From Prostheceraeus crozeri (taxonomy: Eukaryota; Platyhelminthes; Polycladida; Euryleptidae), in contig CAJQUW010005533.1 in the NCBI GenBank assembly GCA_907163375.1, positions 707,001 to 771,000 of the forward strand: a DNA stretch of 64,000 nt. The letters are read 5' to 3'. Below the pieces are notes generated by a model. The model made no database searches. It worked only from the letters and a program-made list of their open reading frames with translations, and was not told where the DNA came from. The translations under genes and the position numbers were made by a program. The stretch's first letter is position 1; the number at the start of each line of letters is the position of its first letter. Shown piece after piece: positions 9,778 to 21,512 of this stretch.

Positions 9778-11840
9778 CCAGTACATTATATCAAATAGCG
9801 TGTAAAATTATTCATTTTTATTTCAGTCGGGCTAGTTTCATAAACTAGAAGCTGACTAGTAAATCATCCTTCCATGCATTCAAAAGACCAAAGCTAGCGG
9901 AAATCATTCGTGTGATTTTGACATCATGCAGTATACAAACAGGTTTTTAGGAGATAAAATGAATTATGCCAGCTGAAAGCTGATTGCACGAAATCAAAGT
10001 CGATGTCAGTTCTTTGATATACATTTAACCATAGTCCCACTTATATCCTTAGTCGAACGCCCTTAACTGTGTAAGGGGGCAATTTCCACCCCCAACCTCC
10101 CATTTTCTAAACCTAATGGTCCGGTTGGAGTTAGTCAAGTTAGCTCCTAAAAGTCATCATTTAACTTCTTCCTACAAATATTCATGAATTTAGCAAGAAA
10201 CTGCGAATTGATATCACATGGCACTTGGCTTTATTTCTAGTTAGGCCTGTTCAGAATATTCAAAGATTTTACTTTCTACTCTACAGAGAATGATGAAAAG
10301 CGACTCTTGATGCTTGCATGACACGAATTTTCCAGGCATTCGTTTTTCGTTGAAATCCGCGGGGTGACCTCAATAATACACCTATCTTTTTTCTCAGTCG
10401 AACACTTATTCCTCCTCCGATCAAAATTGACATGCGACTGTTAGTGAAACCCGTTGATGACCTCAATAAGTCGACCGTATGCATTCTAAATAAATTTCTG
10501 TTCCGGAGCCCCATAAAATCTTAGTTTCCGTGTCGGGTCCTGTTGTTTCCTTCTGCTTGCGATTTGTTTCATGAAAGGAAAATGTGCTCTACTTAGCTAC
10601 TTCTGAACTTGTCCCAAGACCACGATTTCCTTATCCAGTTCCAGACTAGCAAAATCACTTCCATGAAGCTTGTGGAGAGTTTTCTTGAAACCTTTCTGTC
10701 ACATGTATTGTCTGAAAATGCACTCGAACTCCTTTTACAGGGACACTTGGCACCAAGCATTCATATATGTAAACTGTATTGACGACAACGTTATTATTCA
10801 ATTTTACAGTAATATTTTCATGTACATGCAGTAAAATTATTTTTCAATAATTTTGACCTGACTAATCGTAATTTTGTGCATAAGTAGGTACACAAGTACA
10901 TTGTCAATCAATGATCTTCATCCTTTTCATTCAATTGTTTATAAATGCGAATTATAATGCAGTCCTTACGTCACCTGGGAAAAGATGCCCTTGTCACTAT
11001 TTCAGCTTTGCAGACATTATACATGATTTGACTGGAACGAATACATATCTTATTTTTCTGCCCGAATAGACTGTCCGGTCATTTATATTTTATTATTTCA
11101 TCATTTTGGCTATCACGGATTATATGATTTCCGATACTTCCAATCACATGCATACCAAAAGAAAGTGGTATTTTTTGAAATCCTGAGAATCGAAATCTGA
11201 AAGACGTTTCGCATGCTGTTGCTCTGGAATTTTACATTACCCGTTTTGTATTATGAATTGATACAACTGTGCATATAGCTTTACGATGGTGTAGCTTAAT
11301 CAATAGTATACTTTGATTTTATGTCAGTAGGCAGGAAAGGTAGATCGCATTGTACGATAAAACTTCTGCTGAGGTACCTTGTCAATGTACATGTATTACT
11401 AAATGGTCCTAAAGCCTCAAAATGACATTTAATTACAAGCAATGTTGTTGTTTGATGCTGAATTTCCGCAATGCGAGAAATTTAAGAAAATTGCTGGAAA
11501 TACTAGGAGAAATATGAACCTGCGGGATTTTCATTGTGTAGGAATATCCAATTTAAATGATGTCTTATATTCTTAGCAATATATAACAAAACAGCTTCAT
11601 GTAAGCCATTATTGGAGGACAGGATAGAAGTTGAAAAATTTCATGTTATTATGATAATATTGTTTGCCAGTCATTCCTTTTTCCATTTCCATCCGTTTTT
11701 GCCAGTTCTCGTCTTGCCGGAGTTTATTATCGTGGCACTTAGATTTTGTACGTTTTAATAAGATAATTTGTCTGTGTTTATCATCTGAAAACATCTTACG
11801 TGCTTGCATTTGTTTCTTTGATGTGCAACATCTTAAAATG
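9778..11840. other. Intron sequence, no gene seen
   Basis: Two kilobases of AT-rich sequence without a convincing exon, transposon end or RNA gene. Open frames here are short and lack any family motif. A minus-strand frame at 11609-11992 has a Lys-rich peptide but begins and ends without context and overlaps the relic that follows. Confidence 0.5.
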
Positions 11841-11905
11841 TTTGACAGCACAAGCGAAGAAGAGCTTGTGAAAGGAGACTTAAGGCAACTCCTTACCTCC
11901 ATGGC

Positions 11906-12800
11906 GTGGGTATTCACCTTGGGCATGTTATAGTACACACCTGGTATCACCCGATTATGTCTGATGGTCCATCTGTCATGGCTAGTTGTCACAACGGTTT
12001 CCAGAAACTCCCTCGCTTGTTAGACATTGGATCGTGTAGTCTACATTGCTCCATATTTCAAACGCTGTTGGAGCTGCACGCGAGGAGCTTAGAGGACTTG
12101 TGAAACAATTTAGTGATAATATCTACGGCTAGTTTATCTGTGCTTCCCGATGGACATCTGGTAAAGATGTACAAAAATTGTTGGAAGTGAGTGGACATCG
12201 AACGATCAGGCGTGTGGAGATCAGATGGATTCAACTTTTCCCGGTAATCAACCGACTCCTAGAACAGTTACCGTTTTTACGTCAATTTTTACTTCTTTGT
12301 CACTCACTCCGATCGTCCAAATAACTTGACCAATAGGCGTGTCATTGAGATTCGTAATTCTCTCTGTGACGTCTCCTTGGAAGTTTACCTTCAATTTTTG
12401 AATTCAGTACTGCCGAAATTGTGTGAGAAATAATGGTGATGAGTTTTGTTCATCAAATGTACAGCGATTTCAGATCTCTGTTGAAGCACGTTCTTGTGCT
12501 TTTTCTTCAAGGCAAATATGTAGAGGATAATGCACATCAGTTATGCTCGATCACGGTCAATTCGGACAATTTTTTCTGGATAATGATCGAATATTTATTG
12601 GCGAAACTGCAGCATGACTTATGGATAGTTTGAACCATGATGATCGAGTGAGGACATTCTATAAAACGTCGACTTCGAATCTGCAGAGACTTTTATCATT
12701 GAATAATCCGACAATGTGCGCATCACAATTTCTAAAATTGGCTTTTAATGGCAGTGAAGACCATCTGCTTCACATTGCAAGGTCATTGAAATAGGAATCT
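11906..12800 (+). pseudogene. hAT-like transposase relic
   Basis: Frames on the plus strand show pieces typical of hAT-like or domesticated hAT proteins: IMSDGPSVMASCHNGF then LLDIGSCSLHC (about 11955-12050), CASRWTSGKDVQKLL, and RVEIRWIQLFPVINRLLEQL (about 12210-12270). The segment is broken by many frameshifts and stops. A Gly/Cys pattern of this kind (LxDIGSCxLH) is common in hAT-derived genes. Ends are not visible. The last pieces (about 12630-12800) keep a similar helical character. Confidence 0.45.
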
Positions 12801-12829
12801 GTGGGCATGGACGTGCTCACCAGTGACTG

Positions 12830-14215
12830 GTGATTATTCACTATTGATTTATCATTGAAGGAAGCCCGTCGTTCCTTCTCGGATGATGTGATTCGATTTT
12901 GGATAAATTTTCCCGAATTTTTCAAAATAGCCAGATATTTCCAAGATCGCTTTGAATTCTCCTAGCGTGCCATGTGTCAATGCCTCCTTTGAAAAAGTGT
13001 TAGGTGACCTATCGGACGTACCTAGATGCTTGGATAAGAATAAAATGAACTCATCCCAGTTCGCTTGCATAGAGTTGGCAAAGGAGCAGTAACAGCCTTG
13101 ACGTATATCTACTATCATATTCTTCAATTTCTAGATGAAAAATCAGGTGCAGTGAGAGTATTGGCGGCGACATCTTTCCAAGGCGTTCGACAAACTATCC
13201 TTCGATTCTATTCTATCTCAATTTTATATATAAATATTCAAGACCATACAAATATTCAATTTTCGAATTCTAGCTTCTTTGCCAAGCTTTTCATTTCATA
13301 CAGGATTTCCTTTGTGATCGCAAACAATGAGTTCGCTTGAATCGTAAGACATTGACGTGGTCAACGGTCACTAGCGGAGTCCCTCAGCGGAGCGTAGTTG
13401 GCCCGTGCTTTTTGCAATGATGACGAATTCTCTCAAACCGTTGTACCACAATTATATAATCGGCAAATATGCGGACGATGTAGCCTTCTTACACTGTATG
13501 AAACGAAAGTGATGAAAACTTGCAACGTGAGTGGACACATATACGTAGAGAACTGGTCCTCTGATGTTGGTCTTACGTTAAATTATGAGAAAAGTTGTGT
13601 CATGAATTGCATCACTAAGAGATCACAGCATTTGAATTCCTTATTTTGTAGCAACTTCGATATTTTATCTGCAGTGGATTTTCTGAAATTGCTTAGTGTT
13701 CACTTTTCAGATGATCTTACTTGGAACTACCATATTGATAAGACTGTTAACAAATGTTTCAGAAGATTTTTCATTCTTAGGAATTTAAAGCGAGCTAAAT
13801 GTCTTTAACTACAGTTTTTTTATTGCTATGAATCTTTCATAAGATCGGCTTTGATTTATGCCGTACCTTGGTTCCCCAATCTAACGAATTATTTGTTAAG
13901 CAAGCTTGCAAGAGTTGAACGATTTGCGGCGGGATATTTTTCTAGAATTGAATTTTGTCCATTGGAATCATTTATTGACAGGTTGTGCAAGAAATTGTTC
14001 AGGGAAATCATGATGGATGATGATCATCCTTTGCGTGTGATGTTTGAGATGAGACGCCCAACACCGAGAGATAATTGATGTACTAGAGCTCCTCGTGCCT
14101 CCACAGATGGTTTTAGTAAATATTTTATACGCTATGGAAGATGACTGCCACTGCCTTTTATATTCTGTATTGTCTTTTGTCAATTGTGTAATGCATTCAC
14201 CGCATATTGTGAATC
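12830..14215 (+). pseudogene. CR1/L2-like LINE reverse transcriptase relic
   Basis: Reverse-transcriptase blocks can be followed through frameshifts: ALTYIYYHILQFLDEKSGAV (about 13090-13160), TVTSGVPQRSVVGP (about 13370-13400), KYADDVAFLHCM (about 13465-13500, catalytic Asp pair kept), then LTLNYEKSCVMN, DLTWNYHIDKTVNKCF and the tail LARVERFAAGYFSRIEF up to about 14080. A possible polyadenylation-like AATAAA lies at about 14215. The 5' part is missing. There are at least four frame disruptions. Confidence 0.7.
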
Positions 14216-14944
14216 AATAAAGATGATATATCTCTCTTACTAAGAAATGAAACAAATTATCCGCAATATCAGTTGATTCCTGTCTCTTAGTAAATGGGTA
14301 TCTTAGCAGGCAGAAGAAAATTGTTTGGCAATGAGTGTATCCAAGAGCATGATTTCATCTGGTTTCGATGCACACGCGAATTTCAAGAACCGTTTGACCG
14401 AAAACCAGAAATCACTGGAGAAAGACGAAATAGAGCGGAAAAGGAAGCATAATGATGAAATTGAGCGACAGAAAAAAACGAAGCAATGTCCTTAAAAGGA
14501 AGAGTGAAATAGCCACCAAGAGAGCTTCAATCCACGAAAGATGGGATACTGTAACTTTTGATTTGTGCGAACTAATCAAAGAAGGAGAGGAAAAATAGCA
14601 TTTAAGAAAAGGCTGAAAAACGTGTCGTTAAAAAAATGGCGACTTGTTTCTCTATGAAATTCGTTTTGTTTTCCATCATAAATGTCCTTGATATTTCACT
14701 CTTTATCGTCATTTTAACATTTGCAATTATTCTTCGTCTTGATCACAGGTTTTCTGTTTTGAATCACCCTTTTATCGTTGTTATACGAAATATTTGTAAT
14801 ATTGCAACACTGCAATATTTTTCTAATAGATCCGTCTAAAAATGGCATGCCTTGTCTAGCTTTGTTTATATAATTTAGGTATTCTGTCAGTATAGATCTT
14901 CTCAGAAGAGAAAAATTGAACGAGTGAAAACCACAAATGATATA
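14216..14944. other. Intron sequence with a coiled-coil-like coding scrap
   Basis: A region around 14340-14620 reads, over two frames, as a charged helical peptide (ENQKSLEKDEIERKRK, then RKSEIATKRASIHERW). It may be a further scrap of the hAT-like protein or an unrecognised gene. No start, splice sites or ends support it as a gene. Confidence 0.35.
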
Positions 14945-15190
14945 CCGGGTGTTTCAAAAGTTTTAGTACAATAATTTTACTAATATCATATGAGTTTAAT
15001 CGGTGTTGAATCAAGTCAAAAAGGTAGCCTTAACTATTCAGTCAATCTACATGACTGTGGAGGATGAGATGTTCGATAGCTATTCAGATAGTTTGAAATT
15101 CTTGAATTGTTGAATAAGATGTCTATGATCGATTCAATACTAGAACACAGAGCAGCCGAATCAACGGCTGCTCATTCACAAATCATTCAC

Positions 15191-15805
15191 AATGTATTCG
15201 CTTGAAGAGCAAGTGATGTGCTGTGCCTGGGCTCTCGCCTACGAAAATTCAGGCGAAAGTTTGAAGAGAAGTACGGACGAAGTCTTCCATCAAGATCACA
15301 GATTAATTATTGAAAATTGAAACTGTTGGAAACCGGTTCGTTATCGAAAGACAGACCAAGATCAGGGCGTCCTGTAACGGCATCCGGTGATGATTCACTT
15401 GAACTCGTTCAAGAAGAAGTGAATGAAAATCCACAATCAGCGATACGCCAAATTGCTCGTGACAATGACATCTCTCCATCTAGTGTGTTTCGTTGCCTAA
15501 ATAAATCTGGAATGAAGCCCTATAAGGCCAGCTGTTGCCAATTGCTCTTTGATGGGGATGAGGACAGGCGCCTGCAATTCTGCGAAATAATGATTGACCG
15601 ATTTCGCGGAGATCCTTCATGATCAAGAAAAATTGTCTTCTCTGATGAGTGCAATTTCTATCTGTCGGGAAGCATCAGCAAACATAATACTCATTATTGG
15701 GCAGCTGAAAATCCTCATTGGAAATTGCAGAGTAAGACCCATGCTACTCAGTACCAGCAATAACTGTGTGATTTTGACTGAACATGTTGTCCCTTACTTC
15801 TCCTG
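15191..15805 (+). pseudogene. Outer mariner-like transposase, 5' part
   Basis: Starts near MYSLEEQVMCCAWALAYEN. After a frameshift it continues as SLPSRSQINY, then LLETGSLSKDRPRSGRPVTA (the Gly-Arg-Pro hook of Tc1/mariner DNA-binding domains), helical DNA-binding sequence, and the first catalytic Asp in [13 protein letters not shown] followed by [11 protein letters not shown]. The second catalytic Asp lies beyond the inserted mariner, at about 17230 (YQQDGASSHYA). At least two frameshifts plus the insertion make it non-functional. The third acidic residue was not found. Confidence 0.65.
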
Positions 15806-15812
15806 AAACATA

Positions 15813-17210
15813 CGGGTTGACTGAAAAGTAATGCCTCCTAGTCTCTAAATACTTATTGAAACTTCCATATATGTTCGTTTCAGAAAATATAGCTTCCCAC
15901 AAGTATACTTTATTATTATCTTTACATGGGTTGTTACTTACTTTACTGGAAATCAGTAAAATATCGATTTAAAGAACAATCATTATTTTTCCACGTAATC
16001 ACCACCAGTCTGTGTGCATTTCCTCCAACGATGCACCAGTTTACGGAAGCCATCGAGAAAAAAATCTTTATGTTGAGTTCTTATCCATCTCCTGACTTCT
16101 TTCTGAAGCTCCTCACTTGTTTCAAAGCGAATCCCACGGAGATGCTCTCAACATCGGAAACAAGTGAAAGTCGCAAGGCGCAATATCTGGGCCGTATGGT
16201 GGATGGGGTAGGAGTGAATAATCCAGTGCACTGATGGCTTCAATGGTGGCATGGGCGGTGTGAGGTCGTGCGTTGTCGTGGTGTAATATAATCTTCTTAT
16301 TTCTCCGAACCCGACGTAATCGCGCTTTCAAAGCCTTGAGAGTTGAGATGTATCGAGCAGAGTTTATCGTCGTTCCATGCTCTAGAAAATCGATGTGAAT
16401 GACACCAGTCACGTCCCAAAACACAGTGGTCATCACTTTCCCGGCGGATGATTGGGTCTTGAGTTTTTTCCTTGTTGGGGATCCACGATGACGATATTCC
16501 ATCGACTGGCGCTTTGATTCAGGTTCATAATGGTGCACCCAAATTTCATCCGAAGTCACGATGCTGTGCAAGAATTCATCTTCTTCAGACTCGTATCGCA
16601 GCAAATTTTCTTGACAAATTCGAAGTCTTGTTTGTTTCATGTCCGGTGTGAGCATACGAGGTACCCACCTAGCACACACTTTCCGGTAGTTTAAACTGGC
16701 AATAATGTGTCCAACACGTTCTTGAGAGATCTCTAGCACTTCAGCTATCTCTCGCTGAGTGATTCGACGATTGTCTTGGATCATGTCACCCACCAGTCCA
16801 TGTGATAGTCATCAGTGGCACAGACAGGGCGCCCACTTCGATGTTTGTCTTCAAGATTGAGGCTTCCAGCATCCACCTCCGAACTTCTGCGTGCCCATCA
16901 TCGAACATCACTGACATCCAGACATCCTTAGCCATAAACATTAACCAATCGTTGATGGATTTCGACGGGAGGAACCCCTTCAGCAGTTAAAAATTCGATG
17001 ACAGCACGTTGTTTGATTCGCACCGACAACTGTGCATCATTACCCGTCATTTCAAGATTGCTCATGGTGACACAATGCACAGTAAAATGGAAGCAACAAG
17101 TTAGATAGTCACGTGCGCGCAGCTATTCGATTTGAATCAATATCTATGGTCATAACGCGCGCTTAGAATGAATGACAATAGTGAAGGCATTACTTTTCAG
17201 TCAACCCACG
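15813..17210 (-). mobile_element. Mariner element nested in the outer transposase gene
   Basis: The ends carry GGTTGACTGAAAAGTAATGCC as an inverted pair (about 15815-15836 and 17187-17207), flanked by TA at 15811-15812 and 17211-17212. The length of about 1.4 kb fits a complete mariner. Its transposase lies on the minus strand. Taking out the element with one TA brings the outer transposase frame back into register, so the insertion was clean. Confidence 0.85.
15983..17065 (-). pseudogene. Mariner transposase
   Basis: The start is Met at about 17065 (MSNLEMTGNDAQLSVRIKQR). A frame break near 16900 is followed by an HTH region (RITQREIAEVLEIS). The catalytic core is in one open frame (16122-16793): VTSDEIWVHHYEPESK (first Asp), ILHHDNARPHTAH (second Asp) and PYGPDIAPCDFHLFP (third Asp), the DD34D signature of mariners. 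A further frame break near 16130 separates the C-terminal helices (KLVHRWRKCTQTGGDYVEK), which end at a stop near 15983. The length of about 345 codons is normal for the family. Two frame disruptions make it inactive although all catalytic residues remain. Confidence 0.85.
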
Positions 17211-17394
17211 TAAGTTCACATTATCAGCAAGATGGCGCTTCTTCACATTACGCAGTGAAAGTGAGAGAAATTCTTGACACCAAGTTGAATGGTCGATGGC
17301 AAACTGAAGTCACCAAATTTGTTGGTTGTGACTCAACCTAGCTTAGTTTAGCTATCAAAGAATCCAATAATTAGTTGTTTGTTTGGATGAAGGT

Positions 17395-17415
17395 ATATAT
17401 ATATATATATATATA
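17395..17415. repeat. (AT)n microsatellite at the Tc1 insertion site
   Basis: A run of alternating T and A immediately left of the Tc1-type element; the TA target of the transposon lies inside it. Confidence 0.8.
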
Positions 17416-17680
17416 CAGTACTGTGCAGAAAGATTGCCCCACCCACAAGTATTCTATGAAAACAGCTCTTTTACATGTATAGGTAATTATAATGATATTT
17501 GGTCAAAATCGATGGCTCTACTTATCAATTTCATCATTTCCTCATTCAGTTACAGTCCTTTGCATGCGTTGTATATGGCTTGTGACACTAACAGTTAAGA
17601 AACCTATAAAATAGAGAGGAGTAGGCCGGAAGGAAAATACAAACATTTATTATGTTGTTCGACACGTTTAATCAGCAAAG

Positions 17681-17852
17681 CTGCTTTGCGATAATGCGTC
17701 ATGTTTGGTTGAATCAAGTCAGCGGCCAATCATTGCGGGAATCGAGACAACAGTCGTCATCATTTTAACTGCTTTGCGATAATGCATCGTGTTTGGTTGA
17801 ATCAAGGCAGCAGCCAATCATTGCGGAATCGAGACAACAGTTGTCATCAATG
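17681..17852. repeat. Tandem duplication (about 88 bp x2) inside the Tc1 element
   Basis: A block starting CTGCTTTGCGATAATGC at 17681 is repeated at 17769 with few changes (both contain GTTTGGTTGAATCAAG and GAGACAACAG). It lies between the terminal repeat and the transposase and could be a transposase-binding array or a simple slippage duplication. Confidence 0.8.
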
Positions 17853-17924
17853 CTGCATTCAACACGCGTGGGTACACTGATTTCTATCTTGTATCGTCTT
17901 ATCAATGACATTTGTTTTCACTGA

Positions 17925-18948
17925 GCGCTGATAACGGCAACCTCCAGCGATTTTACTCGCGGTCAAATTATTGGCCTTTATCAATCTGGTTGGATGTCTC
18001 ATCGGGAAACTGCAGCTGCAATGGGAAAAGATCGTCGCACTGTGGATCGTATCATTCAAAGATTTGAGGAAAGAGGTAACACGGAAGCTGATTATCACAA
18101 TAGCGGCCGGCCTAGGGTTACCTCAGAGCGCGAAGACCGAACGATTGTAAAGTTATCAAAAGCCGCTCCTAGAGCATCATCCAGAGAATTGGCTGAAGAG
18201 CTTGCGACCGATTATGGTGTGCAACTTGACTCTTCTACCGTTCGGAAAAGACTGTTGGAGGCAGGACGGCCAGCTTATCGGCCAATTAATAGTCCAGTAT
18301 TAACGCCAGCAATGCGAGAAAAAAGACTTCGATGGGCGAAAGATCACAGGCATTGGCATATTGATGACTGGTCAAAAGTCATGTTTACCGATGAAACATG
18401 CATCCAACCACTTCAGACCCGCTTCGTGAGACGCACGGTTGGTGAGATTCCAAAAGCAGATCACTTCGCTGCTCGATTTCGTCATCCTTTAAAGCTAATG
18501 ATATGGGGTTGCATGTCAATACGAGGTACAGGGCGCTTCCATGTCGTAGATGGATCAATGAATAAAGAGCAGTACCTCCGAGTTCTGGAAAGCAGAGTGT
18601 TACCGCAGGCGCATGATTGGTGGGAAGGTGAGGCGTGGATCCTTCAGCAAGACTTGGCACCTTGCCATACCGCCAAAGTGTGTAGGGAATTCTTGCGTTT
18701 GAATAGAGTGTGGCTTTTGGAATGGCCGGGAACAGCTCGGACCTGAACGTTATAGAGAACTTATGGTTCATCTTGAAGCAAAAAATTAATAAACATGAAT
18801 GAAGACGAAGCAAGACATCATCAAGCAATGCCTGGACATCTTGATGCGAACCAATGAAATGACTAATAGTTGCAAAAAACTTATAGAATCGATGCCTAGA
18901 AGAGTAGCAGAATGCATTAAGGCGAAAGGTGGACCGTTGACTTACTGA
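17925..18948 (+). pseudogene. Tc1-like transposase, frameshifted near the C-terminus
   Basis: The HTH N-terminus is recognisable (FTRGQIIGLYQSGWMSHRE, then DRRTVDRIIQRFEE), followed by the GRPR hook (SGRPRVTS), the second HTH and the DDE domain. The first catalytic Asp is in VMFTDETCIQP and the second in ILQQDLAPCHTAK. After a frameshift near 18725 the third motif appears as SSDLNVIENLWFILK (DD34E spacing). A second shift near 18795 precedes a normal tail ending GGPLTY. The frame is open from 17925, but the first Met is at 17994; an ACG at 17934 sits where the family usually starts. The protein is inactive but only lightly damaged. Confidence 0.85.
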
Positions 18949-19222
18949 ACATTGCTACATCTCATGTGAATTAAGTTTTTTTCTATGAATTGTTAATTGA
19001 TAAATGTATGCATGGTTTTGGATTTTATCAACAGCATAAAGGAATTCAGCTAAAATATGAATTCTAATAACCATTTGCAATAGTCAGTACGATAGGATAA
19101 CACTAAGATAAGTTTTCGAAATAGTTATACCAATATGTGATACCTTATCGTTACTTAAAGTCATAATTCACCGAATATCTCATAAAATTTAGGGTGGGGC
19201 AATCTTTTTGCACAGTACTGTA

Positions 19223-19679
19223 TATCAGTAGCACATCATTAGGTGGTAGAAGCCAAATTAATTGATTTCAAGGACTGATTTTTCAAGAATTCATTGCGAA
19301 AAACTTGACTGCTGTTGGTATGAATGATTTTGTTCGACAATATTATGAGTGGGTCAGAACTTTAGGAATCGGGACATTTGCGTGGTTGAATGATCAAAAA
19401 AACTGAATTTGATTTTTTCGGTTGAGTGGGTATTATCTGTTTTTGCTTTTCTTCAGCTCTAAATTGAACATTTGCGCATTGTTCTACTTAACCAATCCTG
19501 TATTTCTTTACATGCCTCTTTACTTCTCATATTTTAAAAAGATTTCCATGATTCGCCCTCTTCTATCAAGCTTTGACTAAAAATCATTAATAGAAATGCT
19601 TAGACAAAACATGAAATAATGCAACTTGCAACGCATTTAAGAATTATTTCTATGATAAATTGATTCTCCTTTCTTTCAG
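19223..19679. other. Intron sequence before the last host exon
   Basis: Mostly AT-rich. A 44-codon open stretch at about 19272-19405 (GLIFQEFIAKNLTAV, later WVRTLGIGTFAWL) looks protein-like but has no splice sites joining it to the neighbours. The segment ends with the acceptor CTTTCTTTCAG. Confidence 0.45.
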
Positions 19680-20120
19680 TGTCTTCGGGAGCTGATGCAT
19701 AAAACCGTTTCGGTTGCTTTAACTCAGTATCAAGAACAGTGTAATCAACAACGCAAGTCTGCGGCTTCAGTTGCTCAGCAGCAATCGTTCACTGGTGTCG
19801 GAATATCTACGGCACAGTCTTCAAATCCGACCAATTCGGTTTTACAATCAACTCTTATATCTACTGCTGGTATTGCATCCTCAGATTCGGCGCGTGCCGC
19901 TTTAGTGCAGCAGTTACCGCAACTTACGCGACATTTAACTAATGTATCAGAATCTAACAATTCCCAGGTATCGGGTGTAAGGCAAGCTCGATCCTCGGAT
20001 CATAGACTGCGGTTGCATTCACAGCAGTCGTCGCAGCATCAGCAAATTCCACAATCAGTACTGGGATCTGCTGGTTCCTCAAAAGCATCCATATCAACAA
20101 ACCCATTTACTTTACAGTAG
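19680..20120 (+). CDS. Last coding exon of the unidentified host gene
   Basis: It follows the acceptor TTCTTTCAG in phase 0, matching the phase-0 donor at 7941. It reads CLRELMHKTVSVALTQYQEQ, then a Gln/Ser-rich, probably disordered tail (QQRKSAASVAQQQ, SSQHQQIPQSVL) and ends NPFTLQ before a TAG at 20118-20120. Joined to the previous exon it gives a helical domain followed by a low-complexity C-terminus. The frame is fully open over 147 codons and Ser/Gln use is not like a transposon. The family is not recognised. The two-exon link is inferred from phase and orientation only. Confidence 0.65.
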   Translation, partial: CLRELMHKTVSVALTQYQEQCNQQRKSAASVAQQQSFTGVGISTAQSSNPTNSVLQSTLISTAGIASSDSARAALVQQLPQLTRHLTNVSESNNSQVSGVRQARSSDHRLRLHSQQSSQHQQIPQSVLGSAGSSKASISTNPFTLQ

Positions 20121-20935
20121 TGGATATAGGTTTTGTTTTCAGAGTTATTTGTTTTGATTGAATTAATGTCTCCAACTATTTGATGAATTTATCTAATAAT
20201 TATGTTTCTATTTTTATGCCTTGATCTTTCGAAATGCCTTACAGATGAATCAAATAGCCACAGTCCTTGTCTTCATATAGATATTCATACACTACATGAA
20301 GGGCTTTCTTCCTCTGTGTTTTTTAAAACTATCATTCGATTTTGAAGATAGTGCTATTTCCTTTGAAAATCAGAGTTAATTATTTTCTTGAAATAAGCAA
20401 AGCTATTTTGATGACATAGCTTGTCGTGTACTGGAATATTGGACTGAGAATTGTATCTGCAATTCAATCTATCTTGCATGATGAAATGTATACCAATTTT
20501 ATTTTACCAGCATCTTTTCGTGTCTGATTAGTGCGATTACTGAACATGATGTCTCGCAGATTAATTCTAAATTTTCCGGAAGGTTGTTAGATGACGGAAG
20601 TTTCTTTTGCAATTGGTATTTTCGGACAAGCATTTTCTGCTAAGTTGTGTAAAGCAACACTATTTGCAACTGTTTGATAATTTTCATAACTGCCATCCTT
20701 CTATTGTCATTACACGTTCGTTCATTGTAAGAAATTGTTTGCAAGATGTTTTTTGACTGCCATTCAACTGTTCAGGAATTCGTTATGATCAAATGTAAAT
20801 TTTACCATTCTGTACAGATATTGATGTTCTCTTAATGACAATTTTTTGACAATGATTCCTGTATATATATGTAAAAAAGCAGATTTTCTTTCGAATGATT
20901 ACACTCGCCGATTAAATCACACTTGAAATTTGTTT
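20121..20935 (+). other. Probable 3' untranslated region
   Basis: AT-rich sequence directly after the stop codon with no coding potential. The first plausible polyadenylation signal is ATTAAA at 20911-20916. The end of the transcript is a guess. Confidence 0.4.
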
Positions 20936-21506
20936 TTGTTAAATCATGCATTAATTTTCTGAATTTAGTGTAAAGATGTTTATAAATAGGCTACCAACAA
21001 AAGCTGCCAACAAGTTTCTTCATAACTAAACTAAACTTTTTTGCAGTTCCATACCAGAAATTCTCAAATTGCAAACATGTGCAAGTGTGATACTGAATTT
21101 GACAGGTGACTGGGTCGCTCAAACTTAGGCGGCACCGGATTACTTTTCGGGAACTGAGAAGAACCTCGACTTCTCTGATGATCATTCTCCAGCAAGATGT
21201 TTATCTTTCCGCACAGTGCGCATGACACTTTGACAATCTCACACGAATCTGGTTCCATAGTTCGACCGCAGTTTGGTAAAAAGCGCACCCGCGGTATTCA
21301 CCTGGGGCCTATTTCATAAACGATTGATAAAAGCAACAGATAGCTGATAAAGCGCTTGTAGCTTGCACGTCATTTGACCTATATTTGTTTCTGATTGCGT
21401 TGTATCGACGCTGCGTTACCTTCATCTTGATGGATAACGACATCAGACTTCTTATGCAGTAATTAATGGATAGGTCGAAGATCTGAATAATCGCACATTA
21501 TATGGT
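20936..21506. other. Intergenic DNA up to the Polinton
   Basis: No gene was recognised. A minus-strand frame at 21064-21288 contains an isolated SCALCGKINILLENDH peptide but has no start context and no known domain. Confidence 0.5.
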
Positions 21507-21512
21507 ATCCAC
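21507..21512. repeat. 6-bp Polinton target duplication (ATCCAC), left
   Basis: ATCCAC is directly followed by the element end AGTAATGGGC. The same hexamer follows the other end at 41806-41811. Six bases is the standard duplication length for Polintons. Confidence 0.9.

Larger units (their letters stand above)
14945..17345 (+). mobile_element. Mariner-like (IS630/Tc1 superfamily) element, split by a second mariner
   Basis: The left end begins after a TA with CCGGGTGTTTCAAAAG, a terminus style common in this superfamily. It encodes a transposase with an HTH N-terminus and part of a DDE domain. A second, complete mariner (15813-17210) interrupts the coding region at a TA. After it the coding resumes (QQDGASSHYA). 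The right terminus and last third of the gene are missing; homology fades at about 17345. This is a dead outer element that served as target for the younger one. Confidence 0.65.
17416..19220 (+). mobile_element. Tc1-type DNA transposon, complete ends
   Basis: The 1.8-kb element has inverted termini CAGTACTGTGCAGAAAGATT and its counterpart near 19190-19220 (ending CACAGTACTG), both flanked by TA. The inverted repeat of about 30 bp includes GCCCCACCC/GGGTGGGGC. A Tc1-like transposase is on the plus strand. The 5' region holds a duplicated 88-bp block. The ends are well preserved, so the element is fairly young. Confidence 0.88.

Noticed and set aside
11609-11992. 127-codon minus-strand frame
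   Set aside because: Overlaps the plus-strand hAT-like relic and has no recognisable domain or exon signals.
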